From the NCBI RefSeq assembly GCF_014192015.1, contig NZ_JACHXJ010000004.1, positions 310,001 through 374,000 of the forward strand: a DNA stretch of 64,000 nucleotides, read 5' to 3'. Position 1 is the first letter of the stretch; each line of letters opens with the position of its first letter. The notes below the pieces were generated by a model. It worked only from the letters and a program-made list of their open reading frames with translations, ran no database searches and was not told the DNA's origin. The DNA is from Paenibacillus rhizosphaerae (GTDB taxonomy: Bacteria > Bacillota > Bacilli > Paenibacillales > Paenibacillaceae). This document shows positions 34,785 to 43,124 of this stretch, one piece after another. The position numbers and the translations under genes are program-made.

Positions 34785-36275
34785 TTACCTCCGCCTAGGC
34801 TTTCGGATCATGGAAGCCTTATGAGTTCTCAATTTCCACCAAGGTGCGCGTACAAGAACATCCTTGATTTGTTTTGGTTCAAAAGGAGCGATAGGCGATA
34901 AGTAGGGAACACCAAATGACTCCAACCTGACCATGTGGATTAAGATGAAGATGCTCACCATGGCGATTCCAAACAAACCAAACGCTCCTGAGATCAGCAG
35001 AAGTGGAAAGCGAAGGATCCGGAACGCTATACTCATGTTGTACCGGGGGATGGTGAAGGATGCGATCCCGGTGACTGAGACAATGATGACCATTGGTGCG
35101 GACACAATTCCAGCCTGAACAGCCGCTTCACCGATGACCAAGGCGCCGACAATGCTGACGGCTGAGCCTACGGCTTTTGGCAGCCTAACTCCCGCCTCGC
35201 GTAAACCTTCGAACAGAAACTCCATTAATAGGGCCTCGATGACGGCCGGAAACGGAACTCCTTCGCGGGCGGAGGTAATGCTCAGCAAAAAATTCGACGG
35301 CAGCAGCTGCGGATGGAATGTCGTAATGGCCACGTAGAGAGAAGGTAAGTATAAGGAAATGGTAAATAGAATAAACCGGGTCCACCGAATCAAGGTAGCG
35401 TATATAAAACGCTCGTAGTAATCCTCGGCGGCTTGAAAGGCGGTCCAGAACGTCATCGGAACGAGCAAGGCTTGAGGCGTTCCATCGGTTAATATCGCTA
35501 CTCTCCCTTCTATCAAATTCGCTGCCACAATATCCGGACGCTCTGTGTCCAGAAGCTGAGGGAAGGGGCTGAACGATTTATCTTCAATGAGCTCTTCAAT
35601 ATAACCGGATTCCAGGATGATATCCATGCGGATGTTGGAAATTCGTTGCTTGACCAGTTGGACTAAGTCTGGACGGGCTAGTCCTTCCACGTAGGCTATG
35701 GCGACTTTTGTTTTGGACAACTCTCCAAGAACGACAGATTCCAGCTTGAGTTTTGGCGTTCGAATTCTTCGGCGAATGAGGTTCGTATTGGTTTGAAGCA
35801 TTTCAGTGAAACTCTCCTTAGGCCCACGTATGGCCACTTCAGAGGACGGCTCCTCGACGCCCCGATGCTCCCAGCCGGACGTTTCCAGAAGTATGGCTTC
35901 CGGTTCACCCTCGACGAAGACAGCCAGGTATGATTGCAGGATCGATTCGGCGATTTCCTGTAAACGGCTTTCATGACGGAGTGGACCTATGACCGCAAAG
36001 TGCTCTTTTAGGTTGGGATAATTAATCGTTTCTTGGACGCCGGCGCCGGTTTTCTCCAGTAACCAGGATTGAAACAAAGGCGATTTAAATGCGTTTTTTT
36101 CGATCATACCGTCGACATAGACCATAAGAACAGCACATTCATTAGACAGATCGACCCGTTGAAAGACGATATCAAAGCAAAGTTCGAATACCTGTTTAAG
36201 CAGCGCTAAATTCTCATCTAAATTTGTGCTTATTTTTTCCCGCGGATATGAAACAGGGCTGGGGGACGATACCAA
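34785..36275 (-). CDS. Spore germination protein, GerA family
   Basis: Large subunit of a germinant receptor, 496 aa. A hydrophilic N-terminal domain (to about residue 290, including GPKESFTEMLQTNTNLIRRRIRTPKLKLES and VAIAYVEGLARPDLVQLVKQRI) is followed by five to six membrane helices with PFPAVIEALLMEFLFEGLREAGVRLP and a hydrophilic tail. It starts at TTG with GGAG about 10 bases upstream. Divergent from the SDR pseudogene; expression in the forespore by sigma-G is expected from the family, but I could not mark a good sigma-G promoter. Confidence 0.93.
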   Translation of the reverse strand: MVSSPSPVSYPREKISTNLDENLALLKQVFELCFDIVFQRVDLSNECAVLMVYVDGMIEKNAFKSPLFQSWLLEKTGAGVQETINYPNLKEHFAVIGPLRHESRLQEIAESILQSYLAVFVEGEPEAILLETSGWEHRGVEEPSSEVAIRGPKESFTEMLQTNTNLIRRRIRTPKLKLESVVLGELSKTKVAIAYVEGLARPDLVQLVKQRISNIRMDIILESGYIEELIEDKSFSPFPQLLDTERPDIVAANLIEGRVAILTDGTPQALLVPMTFWTAFQAAEDYYERFIYATLIRWTRFILFTISLYLPSLYVAITTFHPQLLPSNFLLSITSAREGVPFPAVIEALLMEFLFEGLREAGVRLPKAVGSAVSIVGALVIGEAAVQAGIVSAPMVIIVSVTGIASFTIPRYNMSIAFRILRFPLLLISGAFGLFGIAMVSIFILIHMVRLESFGVPYLSPIAPFEPKQIKDVLVRAPWWKLRTHKASMIRKPRRR

Positions 36276-36425
36276 GATTGTTCAGCTCCACTAATTTTTC
36301 CTTATTGTTCTTTTGAGTATAGGTATTTATACAAAAGAGAGATAAACTTCCCTCGCTGTAAAGATGCATATTTAATCGAACTTGAAGTCATTCTAGAACC
36401 TAGTCAGCATGGAAGGAGTAGGAAG

Positions 36426-37188
36426 ATGGAGAAACTTGATGGAAAAGTGGCATTGATTACCGGGGGAAACAGCGGAATCGGAATGTCAACCGCGAAATTG
36501 TTTATAGCAGAAGGTGCAAAGGTAGCAATCACCGGCAGAAATCAGACCTCATTAAACGCTGTTTCAAAGGAACTTGGTTCTAATATTTTAGCCATTCAAG
36601 CAGATGCTGCTGAACTAGAGAGCATGGAAAAAGCGGTGTCCAAAGCAGTTGCTGTCTTTGGTAAACTTGATGTCGTTTTTGCCAACGCTGAAATTTCATC
36701 ACCTACGCCTTTAGGCGGCACAGACCTCTCGGTTTTTGAAGAGGTTCTCAAAATAAACGTTACCGGCGTGTTTTGCACGGTACAAGCTGCTCTTCCATAT
36801 TTGAAGGATAGGGGCTTCGGTCATATTAAGCGGATCAACCCGTGCAACGGATGGGGCCCGCAAAGATCCGCTTACGAGCAAAGGAGCCATCAGCAGCATG
36901 GCAAGAGTGTTTGTCTCTGAATTGTCACCGCGAGGCATCCGAGTAAATACGGTTGTGCCCGGGGCAACACGCACCCCCATCTGGAATAAGTCGACACCTA
37001 AAGAAACTATAAAACTAGAAACTGCGCAAGCGAATACGATTCCTCTGAATCGTATGGGAGATCCCGAGGAAATCGCCAGCGTTGTCTTATTTCTGGCTTC
37101 CGAAGATGCTTCATTTGTTCAGGGAGCGGAAATTACAGTAGATGGGGGAGCGCGCTCTGCACCATTAGGAGCTCCCATATACCTTTAA
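36426..37188 (+). pseudogene. Frameshifted short-chain dehydrogenase
   Basis: SDR enzyme split by one frameshift. The first frame has the NAD(P) motif TGGNSGIG and continues to LPYLKD (36426-36809). After one extra base at about 36810 the other frame continues GASVILSGSTRATDG, passes SSMARVFVSELSPRGIRVNTVVPGATRTPIW and ends ITVDGGARSAPLGAPIYL at 37188. With that base removed, the protein would have about 253 residues, normal for SDR. The segment where the catalytic YxxxK should be reads DPLTSK, so the Tyr also seems lost. AGGAGTAGGAAG precedes the ATG. Confidence 0.78.
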
Positions 37189-37413
37189 CATAAATTAGTT
37201 CCAAGAGTATTTCTTCTGTAGATGAAGCGGCTGTTTTAGTGCGCTCCGTGTAAGTACTTGGTGCAGCAACAAAAAGCCAACATCCGTTGGACAGTGGCAT
37301 TATCCCGAAGGATCAGCCAGCTCAAAACCCTGTGCTGCTGCCAACCGCCATGCTCCCTGGCTTCCGATAAGAAGGAACGGAGAGCGGCGAGACGAGGGCA
37401 GCAGCAGGACGGA

Positions 37414-38805
37414 TTATGAGCCGACACCGGCGCGGGTGTTCTTCTGTGGTGCCGCGCTGCGGCCGAAGCGAAGCAGGTAAACGATGGCGACGATGATCAT
37501 CATGACGGCCATCACCAGGAATATGCTGCTGTACAAATAGCTGCCCGGATACATGTTCAGCGGGTTCCAATGGGCTGAGGAGCCGGTGTCGAGAATGCTG
37601 CTGTACACGGACGTGGCGACGGCCGCACCAATGAAGTTCAGCATGCTGAGCAGCCCCATGCCCACGCCGGTTTCTTCTTTGGCCAGCGTGCGGGAGACGG
37701 TGTTCGACAGCGCGACCTGCATGAACGTCTGGCCGACGTTGCTGAAGATCAGCACGATAGCGATGATCCAGGCCTGGATGCCGGCAAAGGCGGAGAGGAG
37801 AAAGAAGCCGGCCGCCTGCAGGATGGCGGCGATACAGACGACGAAGAGGTTGCCCTTCAGGTCGGCGAACTTGCCTCCCGCGAAGCCGAGCAGCGCGGAA
37901 GCCGCGGCTCCCGGAATCATGATCAATCCGATGATACTGGCGTCCAGATGATTGGACTGGGACAGCAACTGCGGGATCAGGAACGGGATCGAGAAGGCGA
38001 TGCAGGAAATGGCAAAGGCAATGCCGATGCCGAAAGTATAGTTCAAATTCCGGAACAGCCGGGGCTGTACGAACGGATTGGCTGCTTTGCGGATACGGAT
38101 CATGAACAGAATGAGCAGCAGCGCCCCGCCGGCAGCCGGAATCCACCCCCCGCCGGTCAAGGCGAACAGGATCAGGCCGGTCGCGGCGGCGAGCAGTCCG
38201 CCGCCTAGCACGTCCATGCGCCCGCCGGTTTCCGTGGCATCGTCCAGGTATTTCCGGTAAAAGGGCAGGGTGAGCAGGACGAGGACCGAGAGGCAGAAGA
38301 GCCAGCGCCAGCCGGCATAGCCCATAATGAGCCCGGAGACCACGGGGGCGAGCGTGTTGCCGACGGCGAGTCCGATCGCGGACTTGCCGAGGGCGCGGCC
38401 CCGGTTCTCCGGCGGGAAATAGCGGACGGGGATGATCATGGCGGCCGCCGGGATGACCGACGACCCGGCCGCCTGGAATACCCGTCCGATGACGATCATC
38501 CAGTAGGCGCTGGCGGCGAGCCCAAAGACGGAGCCAAGCACAAACACGATCAGCCCGATGGTGATCAGTTTCTTCAGGGCGTATTTATCCGCCAGCTTGC
38601 CATAGGTCACCGAGCCGACCGCATAGACGAGCATGTAGGCGGAGGACACCCAGCTGACCTGGGCGGCGCTCAGGTGAAACTCCGCCCGGATGCCGGGCAG
38701 CGCGATGTTGAACATGGAGACGTTCATGACCGAAATCACCAGCGTGAACATGAGAATCTGGATCAGCTTGTTGCCTTGATGAACGGACTCGGCCGTAGAT
38801 TTCAT
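37414..38805 (-). CDS. MFS drug exporter, 14-helix type
   Basis: Proton-driven exporter of 463 aa with about 14 helices, resembling TetL/TetK and other DHA2 proteins. Features are MNVSMFNIALPGIRAEFHLSAAQVSWVSSAYMLVYAVG at the start, YGKLADKYALKKL (motif A) and the GKSAIGLAVGNTLAPVVSGLIMGYAGWRWLF motif-C region (about 130-160). Start: AAGGGA lies six bases before ATG 38805; a 25-codon extension is not supported. A TetR gene follows further downstream in divergent-like order and both share an operator sequence, so the exporter should be induced by the TetR ligand. Confidence 0.9.
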   Translation of the reverse strand: MKSTAESVHQGNKLIQILMFTLVISVMNVSMFNIALPGIRAEFHLSAAQVSWVSSAYMLVYAVGSVTYGKLADKYALKKLITIGLIVFVLGSVFGLAASAYWMIVIGRVFQAAGSSVIPAAAMIIPVRYFPPENRGRALGKSAIGLAVGNTLAPVVSGLIMGYAGWRWLFCLSVLVLLTLPFYRKYLDDATETGGRMDVLGGGLLAAATGLILFALTGGGWIPAAGGALLLILFMIRIRKAANPFVQPRLFRNLNYTFGIGIAFAISCIAFSIPFLIPQLLSQSNHLDASIIGLIMIPGAAASALLGFAGGKFADLKGNLFVVCIAAILQAAGFFLLSAFAGIQAWIIAIVLIFSNVGQTFMQVALSNTVSRTLAKEETGVGMGLLSMLNFIGAAVATSVYSSILDTGSSAHWNPLNMYPGSYLYSSIFLVMAVMMIIVAIVYLLRFGRSAAPQKNTRAGVGS

Positions 38806-38871
38806 CGTTATTCCCTTCTTTCGGATAAGTGGTTTAGCTGAAAAGAACCATTCGGCGGCAGACCAGATGTC

Positions 38872-38889
38872 TGTCAGCACTTACTGACA
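38872..38889. promoter_or_regulatory. TetR operator upstream of the MFS exporter
   Basis: TGTCAGCACTTACTGACA has perfect 6-base arms around 6 bases. It is the same as the site at 39660 except at two positions. It lies about 67 bases upstream of the exporter start. Confidence 0.8.
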
Positions 38890-39039
38890 TATAGTGTAGA
38901 AAAGCGCAGCAATATGCGCCTTTCTCCAAGCTCAAAGCCCTTTTTGAACGGCAAAATTACACTTATTTCTATGGCATACGCCCGATTTGGAAGAGGTAGA
39001 TGCAAAAATGCAGTTACATGTTCACTCTTGCGATAAAAG

Positions 39040-39630
39040 CTAAGGCGTTAACGCCCGGGTGAACAACCGGACGCTTTCCTCAATAAAGGCATCTATCTCG
39101 ATATCCGTAAACGTTTGGACAACATGAGTCGTATTGAGGAATGCTCCGAGATTCATCCACATAAAGGAAACCGCCGTCAGTGACGGATCTCCCGTGACCA
39201 GCTTGCCTTGATCGGACATGTGCTTGAAGTAGTTCGTCAAAATTTCATGAAGCTGTCGGGGGTGGTTCTGGGTGTTATTCCTAAAGCCTGGCAAATGATC
39301 GCCAACCTGCATGCTGATCATAACCAGCTTCCGGTTACGGTTCATAATTTTATGATAGGTCCGGCTGATCATAAGCAGGTCTTCGTGCAAATTTCCCGTG
39401 AGATTTTCCTTGAAGATTTTTTGCATCTCGGCTGCGTACAAATAACGGTCATACGCCTTCTCCAGCAGGTTTTGTTTGCTGCCGAAATGACGGAAGAGCG
39501 TCTTCTCGCTCAGACCGGCTTCAGCGGCGATTTCACGTGTGGACACCCCGTCATAGCCTTTGGCGGAGATGAGATCGATTGCCGCCTGCATCAGCTTATC
39601 TTGGGTGCATAACTGGTTGTTCTCGTTCAT
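39040..39630 (-). CDS. TetR-family repressor of the MFS exporter
   Basis: TetR-type repressor of 196 aa. The helix-turn-helix is KLMQAAIDLISAKGYDGVSTREIAAEAGLSEKTLFRHFGSKQNLLEKAYDRY (about residues 11-62); the rest is the ligand domain. I chose ATG 39630; the frame runs upstream through the promoter and operator, so earlier ATGs cannot be used. Its own promoter and operator lie at 39660-39705. Two sites in this intergenic region and before the MFS gene fix its target as that exporter and itself. Confidence 0.87.
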   Translation of the reverse strand: MNENNQLCTQDKLMQAAIDLISAKGYDGVSTREIAAEAGLSEKTLFRHFGSKQNLLEKAYDRYLYAAEMQKIFKENLTGNLHEDLLMISRTYHKIMNRNRKLVMISMQVGDHLPGFRNNTQNHPRQLHEILTNYFKHMSDQGKLVTGDPSLTAVSFMWMNLGAFLNTTHVVQTFTDIEIDAFIEESVRLFTRALTP

Positions 39631-39659
39631 GTGACTCTGCCCACTTTCCATGTTCTGAC

Positions 39660-39705
39660 TGTCAGTACTTACTGTCATCATAGTCTTCGGGTTTGCACTT
39701 GTCAA
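39660..39705 (-). promoter_or_regulatory. tetR promoter with operator
   Basis: On the minus strand TTGACA (39700-39705) and TATGAT (39677-39682) are 17 bases apart. TGTCAGTACTTACTGTCA (39660-39677) follows the -10 directly and would cover the transcription start. Confidence 0.87.
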
Positions 39706-39730
39706 GGGAAGGTCGTCTAGCCTCTGCATA

Positions 39731-39769
39731 AAAAGAAGCAGCCCGGCTTCATAAAGCCAGGCCGCTTTT
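39731..39769 (-). terminator. Terminator of the maltose phosphorylase unit
   Basis: On the minus strand GCGGCCTGGCTT pairs with AAGCCGGGCTGC (two mismatches), followed by TTCTTTTT. It lies about 115 bases after the phosphorylase stop. Confidence 0.75.
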
Positions 39770-39821
39770 CGACGGTGGAGTTGATGTGAGTCCAAGACCG
39801 TATTCTCAATTTAGTTTACAT

Positions 39822-39893
39822 CTGCACTGCTCAATGTCAGTTACGCTGCACTGCTCAATGTCACCTACGTTGCATGGCCGAATGCTAGCCTAC
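39822..39893. repeat. Three 24-base tandem repeats at the phosphorylase 3' end
   Basis: Units at 39822-39845 and 39846-39869 share 22 of 24 bases (CTGCACTGCTCAATGTCA core). A third, diverged unit (39870-39893) contains the natural stop codon of the phosphorylase frame. Confidence 0.75.
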
Positions 39894-40250
39894 AATCGCG
39901 CTGCCGCTCGGACTGCCGATGCTGACCTGGACATGACTCAGCCCGCTGAGCGGATAACTGCGCCCGTAGACGCTGATGCTGACCGGCGTTTCGGTCTCAT
40001 TGGTCACGGTCACATCCTGTTCGCCGACCGTAACTTGGAGACGCGCGCCCCGGAACATCACTTTAAAAGAGAAGGAGCTCCAGTGTCCCGGATTGAACGG
40101 ATTCAGATGCAGCACTCCATCCTTGACGCGCAGCCCGCCGAACCCGTGCACGACGGACATCCAGGTGCCGGCCATGCTGGTGATGTGGCAGCCGTCCTCG
40201 GTGTCGTTGTTGTAATTGTCCAAATCGAGGCGCGATGTGCGCAGGTACAT
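39885..40250 (-). pseudogene. C-terminal piece of maltose phosphorylase after an in-frame stop
   Basis: This 121-residue frame (MYLRTSRLDLDNYNNDTEDGCHITSMAGTW...) is the direct, same-frame continuation of the GH65 phosphorylase at 40254. It contains the end of the catalytic barrel and the C-terminal beta domain. Only codons TAA (40254-40256) and GAA separate it from the main piece. The ATG at 40250 could allow reinitiation three bases after the stop, but no ribosome site is evident, so I treat the two pieces as one interrupted gene. Confidence 0.75.
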
Positions 40251-40253
40251 TTC

Positions 40254-42218
40254 TTACGCCTTCTCCCGGTAGCCCAGCTCACAGGCGATGATCGAGTGGA
40301 CGCAAGGGGAGAGGGAGGACTCGTGCACGGTCAGCGGTTCGTAAAAGTCAAAGTTCCGCTTTTTCGTATCCAGGTCGTAGCGGTCCCCCAGGAAAAACAG
40401 CCCCTGCAGCACGTCGGCCTGCTTGATGTACGCCGAGCGGAGGATCCGGTCCCAAGACCAGTTCTGGTTCAGCGGCAGGTTCGCCGGGGCCAGGTCCTTG
40501 ACAGGCGTCAGATCCTTGTCGAGGAAGCCGTCCTGCTGAAGGAAAATGCCGTGCTCCGCATCAACCGGATAATACATTTTCGCAAGGATATCGCCCCATT
40601 TGGCCGTTTCTTCGGGCTCCAGCACCAGCTTCGCCACCAGCTCCTCGTAGTGGGCCGGATCGCTATCCTGAAGGTCGGACAGCACCTGCAGCGTGTATTC
40701 CATCGTCCAGCAGGCGATCCGGTTGGTATACCAGTTGTTGTTAACATTGTTTTCATATTCGTTCGGCCCGGTCACGCCCAGAATCATGTACTGGTCCTTG
40801 GCTGGGACGTAGTTCACCCGTTCTTCCCAGAAGCGGGAAATTTCAACGAGCACCTCCACGCCGTATTGGGCGAGGTAGCTGTCATCGCCGGTGTAGTTCA
40901 CGTAGTTGTAAATCGCGTAGGCGATCGCTCCGTTACGGTGGATTTCCTCAAAAGTAATCTCCCACTCGTTATGGCATTCTTCGCCGTTCATCGTCACCAT
41001 TGGATAGAGTGCGCCTTTGGCAAAGCCGAGTTTACGAGCGTTCTCGCGCGCCTTCTCGAGATGCTTATAGCGGTAGATCAGCAGGTTGCGGGCGATTGTG
41101 GCATCCGCCGTGCTCAGATAGAAGGGCAGGCAGTAGGCTTCGGTATCCCAGTACGTGCTGCCGCCATATTTTTCCCCGGTAAAGCCTTTGGGCCCGATGT
41201 TCAACCGGTCATCCTCGCCGGTGTACGTCTGGTTCAGTTGAAAAATGTTAAAGCGGATCGCCTGCTGCGCCGCCACGTCTCCTTCGATCACGATATCGCT
41301 CTCGCGCCATTTGGCCGCCCAAGCCTGCACTTGCTCCTCATAGAGCTGCCCGAAACCGGCAGCGGCTGCTTCCTGAAGCGCCGATCGTCCGGCGTCCAAC
41401 AACTGGGCGTAGCCGTAGTCGCGTGACGTCACGTTCGCTACGTATTTGTAGATGACGGTCTCCTCATCCTGCTTGGCTTCCACCTGTAGACGGTAGCCGG
41501 CGTACTTCTCCTGCTCGATCTGCTCTGGTTCCAGCGCCAGCTTGGCGCCGTTTTGATGGATCTCAAACGTCATGACCGAGGTGACGTGAAAATCGAGCTT
41601 TTTGGTCCGGACCGTTAATGCGGCGTTGTCCGCGGTCACTTCCTTGTGCACCTCGACCCAGAACTTCTCGTCGTAGTTCGAATCCTTGTTTTGTACATCG
41701 CCGTCCAAGTAAGTCGTGACGGTCAGTGTTCCGGTGAAGTTCAGCGGCGTCACGGCATAGCGGATCACTCCGATCTCTTGCCGGGCCAGGCTGACGAAAC
41801 GGACCGCTTCAACGCGAATTTCCTTCCCGTCCGGCAGAGTGGCGGTAAAGCTGCGCGACAGCGTACCTTCCTTCATGTTCAGTACGCGTCTGAAAGCCTT
41901 GACCTGACAGGCCGCGAGATTGAGCTCCGTGCCGTCAACCGAGATGCCGATGCCGATCCAGTTGGTGCTGTTCAGCACCTTGGCAAAATACTCGGGGTAG
42001 CCGTTTTTCCACCAGCCCACCCGCGTTTTGTCGGGATAGTAGACGCCGGCCATGTAGCTCCCCTGCAGGGTCGGACCGCCGTAAGCCTCCTCAAAATTGG
42101 CACGCTGGCCCATATATCCGTTGCCGATGCTGAAGACGCTCTCGGATATTTCCTGCTGCTGGGGATCGTACTGCTCCTCGATAATATTCCATGGGTCCAA
42201 TGTTAGATATTGCTTCAT
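40254..42218 (-). CDS. malP: Maltose phosphorylase (GH65), N-terminal piece ended by an in-frame TAA
   Basis: GH65 enzyme that splits maltose with phosphate into glucose and beta-glucose-1-phosphate. The 654 residues run from the N-terminal beta domain (LTLDPWNIIEEQYDPQQQEISESVFSIGNGYMGQRANFEE) through the alpha-barrel with FTGEKYGGSTYWDTEAYCLPFYL, NGEECHNEWEITFEEIHRNGAIAYAIYNY (catalytic Glu expected here) to SPCVHSIIACELGYREKA, where TAA stands where family members have Tyr. The full length would be about 776 residues. GAAGGAG precedes the ATG. pgmB next to it uses the product, which supports maltose as substrate over kojibiose or trehalose. Confidence 0.88.
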   Translation of the reverse strand: MKQYLTLDPWNIIEEQYDPQQQEISESVFSIGNGYMGQRANFEEAYGGPTLQGSYMAGVYYPDKTRVGWWKNGYPEYFAKVLNSTNWIGIGISVDGTELNLAACQVKAFRRVLNMKEGTLSRSFTATLPDGKEIRVEAVRFVSLARQEIGVIRYAVTPLNFTGTLTVTTYLDGDVQNKDSNYDEKFWVEVHKEVTADNAALTVRTKKLDFHVTSVMTFEIHQNGAKLALEPEQIEQEKYAGYRLQVEAKQDEETVIYKYVANVTSRDYGYAQLLDAGRSALQEAAAAGFGQLYEEQVQAWAAKWRESDIVIEGDVAAQQAIRFNIFQLNQTYTGEDDRLNIGPKGFTGEKYGGSTYWDTEAYCLPFYLSTADATIARNLLIYRYKHLEKARENARKLGFAKGALYPMVTMNGEECHNEWEITFEEIHRNGAIAYAIYNYVNYTGDDSYLAQYGVEVLVEISRFWEERVNYVPAKDQYMILGVTGPNEYENNVNNNWYTNRIACWTMEYTLQVLSDLQDSDPAHYEELVAKLVLEPEETAKWGDILAKMYYPVDAEHGIFLQQDGFLDKDLTPVKDLAPANLPLNQNWSWDRILRSAYIKQADVLQGLFFLGDRYDLDTKKRNFDFYEPLTVHESSLSPCVHSIIACELGYREKA

Positions 42219-42296
42219 GGTTAACCGGCTCCTTCGAATAATAATGTTATTGGTTCATTGTTATAAGACGTAACGCCATTCTGCTGCGCTAGAGAG

Positions 42297-42329
42297 GGGA
42301 GTCCTGATTTAAGTGTCTGCAGGACTCCC
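42297..42329 (-). other. Hairpin between pgmB and malP
   Basis: GGGAGTCCTG and CAGGACTCCC form a perfect 10-base stem with a 13-base loop but without a T run. It may protect or uncouple the pgmB and malP parts of one transcript. Confidence 0.55.
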
Positions 42330-42360
42330 TGCCGCACGAACGCCGCCTGGTTCGGGGAAT

Positions 42361-43032
42361 CTAGCGGTGAGAAACGAGCTCAAACAGGCGGACTGTCGTC
42401 ATGTCCTGCAGCGAAGGCACCACGGCATCTGCCGAGCCCAGCACTTCCGGCGAGCCGATCCCAATGCTGCGCATCCCGGCCCGCTTGGCGGCCTCGATGC
42501 CGGCTTCGGCATCTTCGAACACGACGCATTCCTGAGGGTTGGTGCCCAGCTCTTGAGCACCCAGCAGGAAAACCTCCGGATCGGGCTTGGCGCTGGCCGT
42601 TTTGGTTCCGTCGATGATCGCGTCGAAATACGGAACAAGGCCAGTATTGTTCAGGATGGTGATTGCATTTTTACTGGCAGACCCCAGGGCAATGAGGATT
42701 CCGTTCTCCCGAAGCTCCCGCAGGAAGGTGAGCGCCCCCGGAAGGATCTCCTGTTCATCCATATGCGAAATGTATTCGACATACCAGCGGTTTTTCTTGT
42801 CGGCCAGCGCAGATTTGGTCTCTTCATCCAGCTCAAGCCCGCCGACTTCAAGCAAAATGTCCAGCGAGGCCATTCGGCTGACACCCTTGAGGCGCTCATT
42901 ATCCTCCGGCGTAAAGACAAAACCGAGCTCTTCGGACAGGCGTTTCCATGCGAGATAGTGGTATTTGGCTGTGTCGACCAGGACCCCGTCCAGATCGAAC
43001 AGGCAAGCTTTAATAGGAGCTGCTGCTGTCAT
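42361..43032 (-). CDS. pgmB: Beta-phosphoglucomutase
   Basis: HAD-superfamily mutase of 223 aa converting beta-glucose-1-phosphate to glucose-6-phosphate. The nucleophile motif is FDLDGVLVDTAKYHYLAWK at residues 12-30, with the following NERLKGVSRMASLDILLE cap region, the LGSASKNAITILNNTGL motif (Ser/Lys) and FEDAEAGIEAAKRAGM (acidic metal motif). All are hallmarks of beta-PGM. GGAGG precedes the ATG. A LacI-type operator lies 25-40 bases upstream. It lies between the regulator and the phosphorylase on the same strand. Confidence 0.94.
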   Translation of the reverse strand: MTAAAPIKACLFDLDGVLVDTAKYHYLAWKRLSEELGFVFTPEDNERLKGVSRMASLDILLEVGGLELDEETKSALADKKNRWYVEYISHMDEQEILPGALTFLRELRENGILIALGSASKNAITILNNTGLVPYFDAIIDGTKTASAKPDPEVFLLGAQELGTNPQECVVFEDAEAGIEAAKRAGMRSIGIGSPEVLGSADAVVPSLQDMTTVRLFELVSHR

Positions 43033-43056
43033 TAGTCATTCCTCCTTATGTAGTTG

Positions 43057-43070
43057 TGCAAACGTTTGAA
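43057..43070 (-). promoter_or_regulatory. LacI-type operator before pgmB
   Basis: TGCAAACGTTTGAA, a near palindrome around ACGT, is shared in form with sites at 44177, 46472 and 46706. Confidence 0.65.
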
Positions 43071-43124
43071 CAAACAGGTGAAAAGAAATGAAGCACCGGG
43101 ATGCTTCATGTGGTTTTGATACGT

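Noticed and set aside
39786..41426. 546-codon plus-strand frame opposite malP
   Set aside because: It covers the conserved GH65 gene in antisense and shows no domain or start signal.
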